DNA of 64,000 nucleotides from Xiphophorus maculatus (lineage: Eukaryota; Chordata; Actinopteri; Cyprinodontiformes; Poeciliidae): contig NC_036445.1 of the NCBI RefSeq assembly GCF_002775205.1, forward strand, positions 24,532,953-24,596,952, in the 5' to 3' direction. The notes beneath the pieces were generated by a model. That model was not told where the DNA came from, did no database searches, and worked only from the letters and a program-made list of their open reading frames with translations. Of the stretch, positions 22,080 through 34,040 are shown one piece after another. The translations under genes and the position numbers were made by a program. Every line of letters starts with the position of its first letter. The first letter of the stretch is position 1.

Positions 22080-22810
22080 GTTACATTATCAGATGTACCA
22101 GTCAAAAACCCTCTGGCAACTTTGGAGGACAACTATTTGTTGAGCACAAATATGGCAAGAAGAAAGCAGCTGTTGAAAGAAAGCCAGAAGAATTGCTGTT
22201 TGAAGTTTGCAAAGCAAGTTTGGGGAACCACAGCAAACATATGGAAGAAGGTGTTCTGGTCTGATGAGGAAATAAATTTACCTACTTTCCGTGTATGTGT
22301 GGTGGAAAATAGCAGTGCACATCAATTTATAGCCATATAAAATAAATGCTAACATGCGTTCCTATGGGGCGACGTGACAAAAAGGTGAAGGTTCTTGTAG
22401 AACAACAACCCTAATGATAAAAACAAAGCTACAATAGAAGGATTTCTTTCACGTCTGAGTCATCCAAATCCCAATCCAATTAAAAATCTGTTGCAGGACC
22501 TAAATATTGATGTTTGCAGAAGCTCTCCATCCAATCTGACTGAATTTGAGCTATCTTGCATATGAAAGCTAGCCGGACTGCCCTAAATGATTTGTAGCTC
22601 TAGTGAAAGGTCATCACAAGGTCATCAGCAGGCTGTGTTTCAGATGCATGGCACATTTTACAAATATTCTCTAGAATATTCTCACCTCCCATTTACACTA
22701 CTTTATGTATTTCTATCACATACAAAACATGTTAAAATACATCGACTTTGTTAGAGTGTGACAAAAAGTGACGTCAAGGGGTTTTTGCTACTTTTTCAAT
22801 GGCCTGCAGT
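22080..22810 (+). mobile_element. Decayed Tc1/mariner fragment
   Basis: Sense-strand remnants of fish Tc1 transposase are visible in order: ATATGGCAAGAAGAAAGCAG, GGTGTTCTGGTCTGATGAGG, TGTGTGGTGGAAAATAGCAG, GCTCTCCATCCAATCTGACT, and a degraded terminal repeat near 22.70-22.80 kb with GTGACAAAAAGTGACGTCAA. Reading frames are broken many times. Confidence 0.8.
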
Positions 22811-23040
22811 CTATCAGGTGTTAGTAAAAATACATTTTCTCAAGCCTAGCTTTCTGCTATGTAATCACACTCGCTGATGTTTGTGGAATAGAACTACAAC
22901 TGGCCTTCGATACACACTCTACACATCTCAGGCCAGAAGTCATGTCCCGCTCCCAATGCGGTTGTGCACATACAAATGTTTCTACCCCAAACAAAGAGGA
23001 GGAGCTGAGAGTACTTATTCAGGTAAAAACAAAAGACACT

Positions 23041-23095
23041 TTTAACCTTGCACAGTCTTCACCAACGCTCCTCTGCTCCTGAATCGTCACCTCAG
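23041..23095 (+). other. Probable non-coding first exon of the first FXYD gene
   Basis: The stretch ends CACCTCAG followed by GTAAGCCC, a good donor. It is the nearest such site before the coding exons that start at 24840, whose own exon probably begins after TTTCCAG at 24817. FXYD genes commonly have short non-coding 5' exons. The start of this exon is not defined; the assignment is inference. Confidence 0.4.
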
Positions 23096-24839
23096 GTAAG
23101 CCCAGGTAGGGTGGGGTGAATTCGAAGTTAAACATGGAAGGTCAGGCTTTTCTTTTTTTTTTAGCACAGAATGAGTTTTTTGTTCTTTTATCGTTGTTTG
23201 ATCACAAGTGGTATTTTTTTTTTGTGCAGAGGGAATACGCAAAAAAAAGATTGTGTAGTAGACCGTGTCTGTTTGTGAGTACGCACGATCGTCAAGTGCT
23301 TCAATGAAAATGTAAAGTTTCCTTCAGGAGTTAAAAAAAAACAGATGTATCCTCTCGTATGTATTTATTTTCTACGCATGTACATTTAATCGACGGTTGG
23401 GCAGATTCCTGCTAGTTCGATTTGGCAAAATCCACTGCTGCTTTAGGTCGCATGATAAATGTTTTCATGTTGTGCGAGGCGGGTTTTTTTTTCTTTTACA
23501 CATTGCATCTAGAAGGCAGAAAAAGTCTTTGTCAGCCTTGGCTTGTTAAGTGCAACATGACACTGACATTGAAAAGTCACCTGACGAAGGTCATAATGGA
23601 AGTGACGCAAATAGAGTCACAACAAGCCTCTGCTTTGTCATGGCGCCCATTTGGTGCCCAGCAGGGAGGATGCCGATGCAAACTCTCTTTTTTCGCTAAC
23701 GAGGACGCAGAGACAAAAATGTGTTGAGGTTTCAATGAATCTTCCCATCAAACAAAAAGAAACGCATTTCACGAATTCGCTTTTGCGTCTCCTGGTCAGA
23801 GTAACAAACGGGGTACTTTAAATCCCAAATGATAAATGCACTTTAGGCAGAGCGAAGACAGAAGAGACAGAAACCAGAACACATTTGATTTCCCACTAGC
23901 CCAAGGTCAACACCAAGTGAGAAGAGAGACTTGCTGCAGGCGGGAACAGGTTGGCCATCTGGGCGCCAACCCACATAGATGGTGTCCAGGTGGTTATTTA
24001 TCTGAAAATCTATTTAAATCTTTCAACAAAACTAATGCACAGTGTTTTACTTCATAATGTTAGCAACCCACCTTTGCTTTTTGTCATGTAGCAGATAATT
24101 AGCGTCAAATGCAACATAAACTGGCAGAAAGCGTATTATTAAGCCCAAGGAAACCCGAAAAGTTTGTTATTAACTTGTACTACGTCCTGAATGTATGCTG
24201 GGCAGCTTCAATCACTGCAAAGCAAATTTACCAGTAAGTATTGATCAAAATCAAACTGTTACTGGTCGATAATTGCCGAAAATCCACTTTGGTTCATTGG
24301 CAAGCTCAAAAAACACATTGCAATACATGTGTAGTCAATATTGTCTTTCATTATAACTGCCAAGTTGACTGATATTTATAAAATGTCAGCCTAATGACAA
24401 GTAATATCCTGAAATAAATGCATATTTCCCATGTGAAGTTCCAAATCAGATAAAGATCCTGAGAGGTTGAACAGAACCTGTTCTGTACATCACATGACTG
24501 ACTTGGCTGGATGCTACAACACTTTCCCCACTCAAGTGCGAGTCGTAGGAACGTTTTCTATAGACATGCTGGGTTTCGACCCATAACAAAAAGCGATCCG
24601 CTGTTTACTCTACAAATACCCAGAATGCACCCCTGCGGATGAGGCGCTGACCTCTCTCAGCACAAGGACGTTCTTCCCGAGGAAAGGGCAAAGTACACGG
24701 TGTTGCTGGTCTGCATGAGTCTAAGAGAGCGAGCAAAAAAGAAGTGATGAGAAAAATGTCTCACGATGCTGATATGTCTCTCTCTCTGTGTGTGTGTTTA
24801 CCTTCGTCTCTTTCCAGCTGACTGTGTGTTGTGTTCAGG

Positions 24840-26149
24840 ATGGGACGTCTCAGTCTGGTCACTTTGCTGGCAGGTAACCTAAACCAAGCAAGCATATGTT
24901 ATAGGAGAATGTGTTAAAATGCATTTACAGCAGGAAAAACACTTTCCTGTGTGTTGTCATTAGAACAGATGGATGAAATGAAGAATTTTCAATCGTCATT
25001 AAGTTGTTTTTGAATAACGTGCCATTTGTTTTTTCTTTTTACTTTTTTTCAGTGCTGTTCTCCATTTTTATGGAAACTGAAGCAAGTAAGGCCATAACTT
25101 TTCTTTTTTTTTTCCCTCCATTAGCTTTAGCTGATCTGGGAATAAACCAGTTCAAATGAGACGTCAGACTCACATTAGAGTGGTAACATTGAGTGAAAAC
25201 AGATACGATCAAATTGTTTTTATTTGTAATGTAGACGCAGCATCACTAACAATGTAACATTTATAATAATGTTATTGCTCAGTTTGAACTATTGCTATTT
25301 TTTATTTACATGAGACAATTTAAACTAGAGTTTGTTGTGCAGAATATGGTCTCTGTTTTGTTCTTCGTAGAGTAAGATGATGGTGGGATTTTATTAACAG
25401 ATTAGTAAGTCAGGTTATTTGTTTAACCGGCATGCCAGAGCTTTCAATCCTAAAAGAGAGACTCCTCAATATTAAAGTGTGAGCAGCTTTTTTCCTATTC
25501 TTAACTTTTTGCATTTACGACTACTATAAATAACTCCAACCAGCTTAATTTGCCTTTTCTTTAAAGCATGAAAAAAGCAGCGTTGTACTCTTTCAGCTGG
25601 CTGACCCGTTGTGTGCAGCAAAAGATGGGATTAAGAGTCTGCAAACGCCTCATATGATATGAAAACTTCAGGATTTCCTCTTGGATCCTGACGGATTAAA
25701 AACTGTAACTAAACGTGTTGCTTTCTTTTCCATGTATCTCACTGCTGTTGTCTTCAGATCCATTTGTTTACAGTGAGTGTGAACCCTCTTTTTTCCCCCC
25801 CCCTACACGCTGAAATATGAAACACAGTCTCACATGATTAAATATTTGATTACAACTCCATTTGCGCACTGCAAATCACTGATTGCAAAAATGTAGAAAA
25901 GTGAAACTTATTCAGAGCTTTGCCTCAAAATATGACATTCAACAAAACTTCCAACTCAAACACTGGATGTGTGTGCTTCGTTACCTGACAGACTACGAAA
26001 GGCTAAGAATAGGAGGCCTCGTCTTTACCTGCTTGCTGATAATTGGAGCAGTCCTCCTTTTAGTCTGTAAGTGCTCCAAAAACAAATAAATATATACATA
26101 CATTTTCATCTTTTCCTCTTGATCCAAACTGTCCAGATATGTACAAATC

Positions 26150-26180
<31 letters not shown>

Positions 26181-26358
26181 CTTTTCTGTCCTAGACAAAG
26201 ACTGCAGCAGGAAACTCAGGTGAGACATTTCTACGGATCTTGAGTTTGTCTGAAATTAAATTTGCCGGCTCTTTCTTTGCAAGCTGCCTTGTTAACTGCT
26301 GCCACTCCCTTCTTCCTCTTTATCCAGTCGAAAAAGGGATAATGACGGTGATATCTGA
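24840..26358 (+). CDS. FXYD-type Na,K-ATPase regulator, short form
   Basis: Six coding exons: 24840-24873, 25053-25085, 25758-25772 (15 nt), 25992-26066, 26195-26219 (25 nt), 26328-26358 (70 aa). Single-span FXYD proteins associate with the Na,K-ATPase alpha subunit in the plasma membrane and tune its ion affinities. Residues 1-22 are a signal peptide, then NPFVYNYERLRIGGL carries the family signature, and GLVFTCLLIIGAVLLLV is the membrane span. The two invariant-type glycines are kept (RIGG). The tail is short and basic (KDCSRKLSRKRDNDGDI), of FXYD2-like length. Two split codons begin with A, so the signature reads F-V-Y-N rather than F-X-Y-D. Tiny exons with introns after codon position 1 are typical of the family. 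AATAAA motifs occur at 26.48 and 26.88 kb. The exact FXYD paralogue cannot be assigned. Confidence 0.85.
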
Positions 26359-27029
26359 TCTGGCTCCCGACAAACCGGTTCGGAAAGAGGAGCTGGGAGG
26401 CGGCTGGCTGGTGGAGAGACAAACGGTGGGAAGAACATCAGCTCAGAAGATCAGGCATAACCTGTACAGACATAAAAATAAATAAAATAAACAGCAACTG
26501 GAAACCCCAAATTTATATTTTTGAAACACCATCAGCAATCAGCCTTATATCATGGTTTAAACTTGTTGAATCTAAATATCCTATGTGACATTTGACCCCT
26601 AACACGAGACTTTATTTTGTCCAGATCTGTCCTTAAATGTCTATTTAATAACTATTTCCACTGTTTGTAAATATAGACTAATTAGACAGCATTATTATTA
26701 TTATTTTTCTTTCATAGGCATTACTACAATGTCGCATTAAAATTATGCCGGCTAATTATAAGCTTTATGAAACGGTGTCATGGTGACATGCGATCAGTCA
26801 TAGATACATTTAGTTACATTTGTCCAAGTATTTAAAGAATTTGGGAAATAAATGTCGCCGACCTAAATGCATGTAGAAATTCTAATAAACATCTCTGTTG
26901 TAAAAGTTAACAGACGTGTCAGTGTGTTTGTTTTTTGTTTCCCAGAGTATTGTTCAATGCAGTTCAAGGCACAATAAAGATTGTGTCTTTATTTTTAAGC
27001 AATTAAACGTGAATAGCAACAGTCTGCTC

Positions 27030-27346
27030 AGCTTAGCGCCTCTTATATCCGACGTTTTCCCGCGGGCTGACTCTGGATCAGCTTCCCCACCCACTCGTGT
27101 CCGGTCGCTCGTCAGCGGAAACCGACCCGGGACCAGAAACTCTTTAACAAAGCTGCAGCAGCGCGGCTCCCCCTCCTTCTCCTCCTTTTCTTTTTTTTTT
27201 TTTAAATGAAAAGCCAACCTGTTGAGTGTCAGAGGGACGTGTTGAAGGCTGGGTGTGGGCAGGCTCACTGGAGAGAGGACGCTGCTCCAGAGAGTCACGC
27301 ATTGATATCCGCTCGCCTTCTGCTGCTGAATTGACCGAGTTTCAGG
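27030..27346 (+). promoter_or_regulatory. CpG-rich segment with a splice donor, possible promoter and first exon
   Basis: The segment is rich in CG dinucleotides (CCCGCGGGC, CCGGTCGCTCG, ACCCGGGACC) in an AT-rich setting. It ends with GAGTTTCAG directly before GGTAAGTT, a consensus-like donor. The next coding start downstream on the same strand is the second FXYD gene at 34041, whose coding exon begins after a TTTTTCAG acceptor at 34016, so that gene must have a leader exon upstream. This is the best candidate seen, at a distance of 6.7 kb. Confidence 0.4.
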
Positions 27347-28376
27347 GTAAGTTTTCACCAAAAATGACCCTTTGGTCTCAAATGTTCTCTCTACGTTATC
27401 CGTGTTGTTTATTTCCTCTGACAAATTGGACAGTTTACTCCATTTTTTTTTTTTTTTGGAAAACTTGAAACGAGAAAAGGCGTGTTACGACTTTCTTTTT
27501 TTTTTTTAGATAAGTTGCGTGCGCGGAAATCTCTCCCAAAAAACTTGATGAAGCACGCACACAAAAAAAATCACATTAAATCATTTTTATCGGTTGTTTA
27601 AAGAGTAACAAAGGCTCAAGAAAAACATTTACCGCTACAGTTTAGTATTTAGACACATGGTTAAAAGTGAAATCTAGTCTAAAGCAATTTCTACCTTCAG
27701 TCCTGTTTAGTTTCTGTCGAGGCCACCAGTACAAGTGATCGCACGCAGAGGCGGTCCATGTATGAATAGGGCCCGGGTGGCCCCTTCTCCTTCTTTAATG
27801 GTGCCTTTTGTTGCTCTGTTTTCACTAACAGAGTAAAAGTTTCAGAAATTCAAAACTTGTGAGGAATCTATGATTTGCGTAGGATAATACATTTACATTA
27901 GGTTTATATTTTCTGCATTTCACAGTTTACATAGTTGTCAGTGAAAATGAGTTTTAACAGCTTAAGCTTCTGCAATCATTTAAAGACAACGATTCAGGAG
28001 TATTCAGTGTTTGTCAAATTTACAAGGACTTGAACGTAACGCCTTTGAGCCAGAGGTTGGCTTTGATTACCGCCTAAGACAGGACGGACAGCTCAAGATA
28101 ACAAGTCATAAATCATCTTTAACTGGATCCAAAACTTTTTGTCTTCACCACATTTTCTCTCCATATTCATTCACACTTTGCTGTTGCTGCTGTACACAGT
28201 AAAAACAAAAGCCTTTAAATCAAGAATTTGATTAAAAGCACAAACAAAGAGGGAAAATTATAGAATCCTGTTTGAGAAGGGAGATTTTGTTATTTTGACT
28301 ATATAGGAATTTAGAACAAAAGGGTCAAACAAATAATTACAAAGTGACCTTAGCATGCTTTCCCTGTAAGTGTCAG

Positions 28377-28622
28377 ACAGTATAGTCCAGGGGTGGGCAC
28401 TCCTGGTCCTCGAGGGCCGGTGTCCTGCAACTTTTAGATGCATCTCTACTTCAACACACCTGAGTCAAATAACGAGGTCATTAGCAGGACTCTGGAGAAC
28501 TTGACTGCACTTAGGAGGAGATTCAGCTGTTGGATTCAGGTGTGTTGGACCAGGGAGACATCTAAGAGTTGCAGGACACCGGCCCTCGAGGACCAGGAGT
28601 GCCCACCCCTGGACTATACTGT
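28377..28622. mobile_element. Foldback MITE of hAT-like type with extended arms
   Basis: A 246-bp element with inverted arms of about 62 bp differing at one base. The core begins CAGGGGTGGGCACTCCTGGT and ends with its complement, like the 202-bp element at 7198, but perfect pairing continues outward for 12 more bases (ACAGTATAGTCC and GGACTATACTGT). There is therefore no direct 8-bp target duplication at the CAG ends. No coding capacity. Confidence 0.8.
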
Positions 28623-31056
28623 ATGTATCGTTAGTTTAATTTCACTAAAAGGTCTAACTGGAAGTGCTAAATGTTCTCTTATTTCAATCCAAATATATGA
28701 GCAACTGCCTAAAAATAAAATAAACCTGATATAAAATGTGATTTCAAATGATTCGATCCATTTGGAAACGTTTTGCTCCTAAACCTGATGAAGCTCTCCT
28801 GGTAGCCAAGCTGCAGCTTGGTTTCACGAGCGTATAGTGGAGTGTTGGTGTGTTTGCGAGTGTGTGAGAGACAGAAGGCCAGCTGATAAGAGCAATGGTG
28901 ACTCGTGTTTGCCAAGTGTCACAAGGACAGCCTGGGAAAAGGACAAGGGGACAGAAACCGTTGGTGAAACTCTTAGCAGTTCCTCTGGTGGATGTTGATG
29001 AAGGATTTAGATCAGGATGTCGTCGGCAAATTCCTTCTGCATCAGTGGAAGTCAGAGGGAAATTAGTGTTGCTTAAAGTTGTCAGGTGGGATGTAACGAT
29101 ATTTACATTGGCAGTTCCTATCTGTGAGCCATCGTTGCTGCTACAAACTTTGCATTTGTAAAGAAAGAATCAAAAGAATCGCAAAGCAAGTTAGCAAATT
29201 TGAGCCAGAAATTAAGTTCTTGCTCCTAAACGTGCTTCAGAACAAGTTATGCTTATATCTCTTTCCCAGTAACTATGGAGTTAACAGCAGGATGGAGTTT
29301 GGGATCCAGAACGAGGTGATAGAGTTATTTATTCTTTCACAGATGAGACAGACTTAGCTCTCTGTCTTCACCTCGCCTCTCGTGATCACAGAGAAATCAA
29401 CGAGAGAAACCGAGAGAAACACTTTGGCTTTGTAGGAGAGGAACAGAGAGCGCTCAGAGGCGCCCGCTCCCTCCTCACCTCTTCACGCGTCACTTTGCGG
29501 GCAAATTTAGAAACCCGGACGAGGAGGCATTGATTTTATATCGGCATCGTGGCCGTGACCTTCACTGCTTTCACCGTTTGACCTCAGAGCTGTAAAAGCT
29601 CTGCTCCGATGAACCACAGCTAATCCTTTCAAATTTAGCAGCCATAAACGTTGGCGGATAATGCTTTTAATTCTGTAACTATTGATTCAGATCTTGGACT
29701 GAGCATGTTTTTCAACTGAGGTCTGGTTGAATGAAATTATAGAAATGGACTCCATCCCTTCGTCCTGTGAGTGTGGCGGCAGAGCTAGGCACATGAAGTC
29801 TGTTGTTAGCGCTTGTGGTTTCCATGTGTGACTCATGGTTGGAGTATGCTGCACTCCCTCGTGCTTTCTGCCTGTGTCCCTCCTCCTTTCCTCGGTTTCT
29901 CAACCTCACTCTCCCTCGTCTTCTTGCCTCTCTCCTTCCCCGAGGCCTAAATTCCTCTCTCCTTCTTTCCTTCTCCTCTTCACTCTTTACTTCCCTTGAA
30001 ATGTTATGAGCTTCTCCTTTTCTTGTGTCACTTTATCCTTTAACGCACCACCTCCACCGAGTCTGGCCTCTTCCTTTCTGTCTCTGTTGCGTTTTTTTTT
30101 TTTTAATGTCAACCATAAAAAAGTTGCTCCATTTGTTGGAGCTCATCCTTGGTCAGTATGGATTATCTGGTATCTAGCGGACACGTTTGACAAGTCTCCA
30201 GACTTTAAGGTTATCCGTTTTCACTTTAAAATCCTTAATTCCTGACTCTTCTCTCGTTCCAACGATTACTGGAAACTTAGTCATCAAAGAAATCGAAGCG
30301 GACTCAGCCGTGGTCAGTGTGTTCAGGCTACATCAAAAACCTTCCTCTGTATGTGTGTGTGTGCTCCCTGAGGATGTGTTGCACACTGGAATGCACTGAT
30401 GCTAATTTAGGCATAAAAAGACACCGCTGAAAATAGACAGCTGCCTTTGTAGTGCAGGAACACAAACACACATGTCTGGGAGTTCAACACGTTGGAAAAG
30501 TACTTCCAAGCTGGACATACATGCTGTGCGCGTTTCAGTCACACCAACCGCGTGTGACGCAAACAGGGAGGTTTTCACCGCTCTGAGTCAGTTTGCCATT
30601 TCACCAAGTCATGCTCCCATTTCGTATTCTCGTGTTGACTTTTTTTTTTTTTTTTTTTTTTATCTATTCTTACTCCCATTTCATAACCACTTCGGCCCCC
30701 GAGTCACAGCAGCTGTGGACACCCACAGTCTGTTCTGGCCAGGCTGTTTTACTGCTGTGGGCGTGATCCAAGTGATCGCGTCTGTCGTCTACAACTACAA
30801 CCAACAACAAGATCAATGTTCCACTAGAAACATTAAACCTGCTGTGTTTTTGTTTCCAGTTCTGAGATGGAAAAGGGTGATCGACTTGAGACATTGTGAA
30901 ACATTTTAATCGCTTATTTTTGAGTTATTCAGCCACCTACCGATGTAATGCATCGGCTGAATCAACTGTTTTCTAAACTAGTTTACAATTATCTTACCCA
31001 CAATGCACGTCATCCTTATCCTTGTTCATATCTTTGTAGAATATGTCTAATACTGT

Positions 31057-31090
31057 CTATTTAAAGCGGTCCTAGAACCGCTTTAAATAG
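31057..31090. repeat. Perfect 14-bp palindrome
   Basis: CTATTTAAAGCGGT at 31057-31070 pairs with ACCGCTTTAAATAG at 31077-31090 around a 6-nt spacer. An alternative 7-bp pair GGTCCTA/TAGGACC overlaps it. Not part of a recognised gene or transposon. Confidence 0.9.
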
Positions 31091-33082
31091 GACCACTATG
31101 ACCAGCGACCGCAGTGAAGACGATCTAGTTAAATGTAATAACACGATCAACTGCAGCCTTAGGAAAAACAACAGCTTTATATAAGTAGACTATGCAAGTT
31201 TGTAAATCTTCCACACGTTCCTGCATGTATGGTCTTCCGGGGGCGAGACAGGCTTGTTTATTTCAGCGTAAACATACCAGTTTTGCTTGCGTACCACCGT
31301 ATAGGTGAGTTACGCCTGGATGGTTTGTGCAGCGTCACTGATGTCAGAGAGGAGAAGAAGAGAGGCTGGACTGCAGAAACTGATTATGGGCTCAAGAGCA
31401 GAAACCCTAGAAGCCCTGCCTCTGGGACTTTGTAATGAATAAATGGGTTGAAAAGGCTGAAGAGAGGGAGGGAAGGGGAAAAAAGGGTACAAGTAAAGGA
31501 CAAGTTTAAACAGAGTGTAGAGCCAAAGCTGATCCAGTGAAGGAAAGCAGTGGGTTATAGTGGTTTTAAACAAACAGGCAATTCTTTCAGCTTTCAGATT
31601 TGGCGAAAAGAAAAGTAGTGAAAGAGATACGTGAAGCAGGAAAGAGAGAGACAGGAAAAAAAAGGGAAAAGTACTGCTGTGAGAGCTGAAAACAAAACCC
31701 AGTCAGAGACTGGCTTAGCAGCATGACAAAGCCAGAACAGAACCGTCTTTATTGCTGCAACAGGCGCGGCTGGAGTCGTCGCTGCGCAGGGGGAATTCAG
31801 GCCTTGGGAGTAAAACAAACCTCCCCATCAGCTGTGATTTCACAAGATTCATAATAAAGTCGCAAGGAGGACAAAACAAGATTGGAAGCTAATGATGCTT
31901 TTTAAAGGATTCAGCATGCAGACAGCAGAGCATAGATCTGTCAGGAGGGGTTTGGTGTGAGAATTTGTCGTATTTCCCACTAGGAAGAATCGGTAAGATG
32001 TGTGAGACATGAAAGGCTGGAAAATTATAAAACTCCTGCAAGATAAATCCCTGAGAGATTCATGTTATCCCAATGGGAAAGTCAGCTTATCTTTTAATAA
32101 GTGTTGCTCTTGTTTTCCTTCAAACGCTCAAAATGATGTGGCTCATGGTTGGAACTTTCTTGTACAGTCTTAAGATGTTCTTCTGACAGTTTTCACTTAA
32201 GCACCTTGTGTGACAGCACGGCTCTTTTCTTTTCAACCTGCTGCTTCATGACGTGTACTGACTGCACTCTGCTCTCCCATCAAGTTGCTGGACTTTTACC
32301 TTTGCTTGAGCACAAAGCCTCCAGCACTTTCCTCCCATGCTCCACCCTATACAAACATCTGCTGTAGAATATGATCGTGCTGGTGGAGGTGAGGTGGGAG
32401 CTTTCCTCAGGCTCCTCTCCGCTTTCCCTGCTGCGTGCTCTCCATCGCTCTTCGTCATCCGTCTCTTGCACGTCTCTCCCTGCTCTGTCTTCCTCTGCTG
32501 GTCGCCGGCCAGCTTCCCATCCTCTGCATTCCCCCGGCGTCGCCCGGGGTTGCTGTGGGGAGGCACCAGGAGAGAAGCGCTCATCCTGTTGTTTTCTTCC
32601 TCCCCTCCCCGTTGCCAAACTCCGACCAGCAGCCAAGCGGGAGGAGATACTGCTTTTATAACAGCCTTTATTCTGATCCCATCAGGCTCAGCTTTGGTTT
32701 GTTTTACACCTACAAACCTTGGCAAATTCATTTAGCTAAATAAATGAGACAGTAGCTGTCTTGGGGATTGTTAGGTTGGTTCTACAGAGCAGACTTTCTG
32801 CCGCTGTAAGTGTTGCATTTTCACATACCTCACTCACGTGTGTGAATCTGCTCCCGCTCGAGTCTGCTCTTCCCTGTGATGCACCCAACGCGGAAAAGTG
32901 CAGTAAGCGGAAAGTCGCTGTAGACTGAGGTGTGTCACCGCACCGTTCACATGGTGCGTCTGCCGTTGCTGCCCCGACGTGGCAACCACCGCAGCAACAA
33001 ACAACATGGGAGCTGATCCGCTCGGATGACGCGTGGAATCTAAATAAAGCGCCAGGAAATGAGTTAATAAAGGAAGATTTAA

Positions 33083-33500
33083 AATGCCCTGCAAAAATGT
33101 TCATACCCCTTGTATTTTCTCTTTTTTGAAACTGTTTTTTTTTTTACATGGTTTTCAAAGTTTCTGTAGATATCAAATCTGTAAGGCTTGCTGTACATTA
33201 TGTTTAACCCATTTTCAACCTGATAACCCCAAATAAAATGATGATCCCACTTTTCTTAAGCTAACTAGAGTTAATTTGAAGATAGATGGAGCTAAATGTA
33301 GGTCAATCCTGGAGAAAAACCTGATGAAGCCTTCAAAAGATTTGACACTGAGGTGGAAGTTCAGCGTCTAGCAGGACAATAACCATCTAGATCAAAACAT
33401 ATCTCTGTGTCATAATGGCCCATTGACATTCAGGCTTAGAAAGTAGTACAATGAAAACTAGCTCAAGGCGTACATGTAGTTGTCCAAGGCATTTTATTCC
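33083..33500 (+). mobile_element. Decayed Tc1/mariner fragment
   Basis: Begins with a degraded terminal repeat (CCCTGCAAAAATGTTCATAC) and continues with sense-strand remnants: GATGGAGCTAAATGTAGGTC, AATCCTGGAGAAAAACCTGA, then GCAGGACAATAACCATCTAG. Much of the transposase is deleted. It precedes the second FXYD gene by about 0.5 kb. Confidence 0.7.
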
Positions 33501-34040
33501 TGTTACAATGATTTATTAGCATCAGGAGCTAGATCTGAGAACATCTGCACAGACTGAGAGCTCTTCTAATAGAATATCAGCATTTTTATGCTGATGCATT
33601 GCAGAAAACAGGATTAATACATCACTTCAGAGCAAGAAAAGCTTTAAAAGCCTGAGGGCTGGATAATAACATTCTGACAGACAGCTGCACTGAAGCAGGC
33701 GCAAAGAAGATTACAGTTCTGAAGCTTTAACATGGGAACCTTGTAATGAATGCAGTTACCACGAGATATTTAAGGCCTTCATCCCTTTGTGACCATGAAA
33801 ATCACCCCAATTTTCAGCCCATGTGAAATAATTGGATTTCTTTGCTTGCGAGCGAATGTTTATTCCTCAGAAAACGGTGATGTTCTACCTAGATTATCGA
33901 ACAAATCATCATTTCCACTCAGTTCCTCAGGCTTTTATTTATATTTGCTGCCAGAGCCTGACAGAGATCAACAGTTTGCATCATAATTAACCTACTGTAC
34001 TTATTGTCTTTTTCAGATCTAAACAGAATCAGGCCTGAAG

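Larger units (their letters stand above)
16784..23040. other. Intergenic region, no supported gene
   Basis: AT-rich sequence with a broken (CA)n tract at 18664-18708, an isolated TATA-type promoter-like segment at 20.4-20.75 kb (listed separately), and a Tc1 fragment at 22080-22810. The stretches 16.95-18.6 kb, 18.75-20.35 kb and 20.95-22.0 kb hold nothing I can assign. AATAAA hexamers at about 16.93 and 17.6 kb could end the upstream gene. Confidence 0.55.
26359..34040. other. Intergenic region between the two FXYD genes
   Basis: Contains the 3' untranslated region of the first FXYD gene, a CpG-rich segment at 27.03-27.35 kb, a foldback MITE at 28377-28622, a perfect palindrome at 31057-31090 and a Tc1 fragment at 33083-33500. 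Between 32.38 and 32.65 kb several overlapping frames are open on both strands because of GC-rich composition; none resembles a known protein. 28.6-31.0 kb and 31.1-32.3 kb hold nothing I recognise. Confidence 0.5.

Noticed and set aside
26240-26485. 81-codon frame read as an independent gene
   Set aside because: Its first part is intron; the second half overlaps the last FXYD exon and is better treated as a possible alternative tail.
30472-30909. 145-codon plus-strand frame with a poly-Phe run
   Set aside because: The run comes from a poly-T tract; no coding features.
32246-32743. Several long overlapping frames on both strands
   Set aside because: All frames are open because of GC-rich, low-stop composition; no domain, signal peptide or splice pattern fits.
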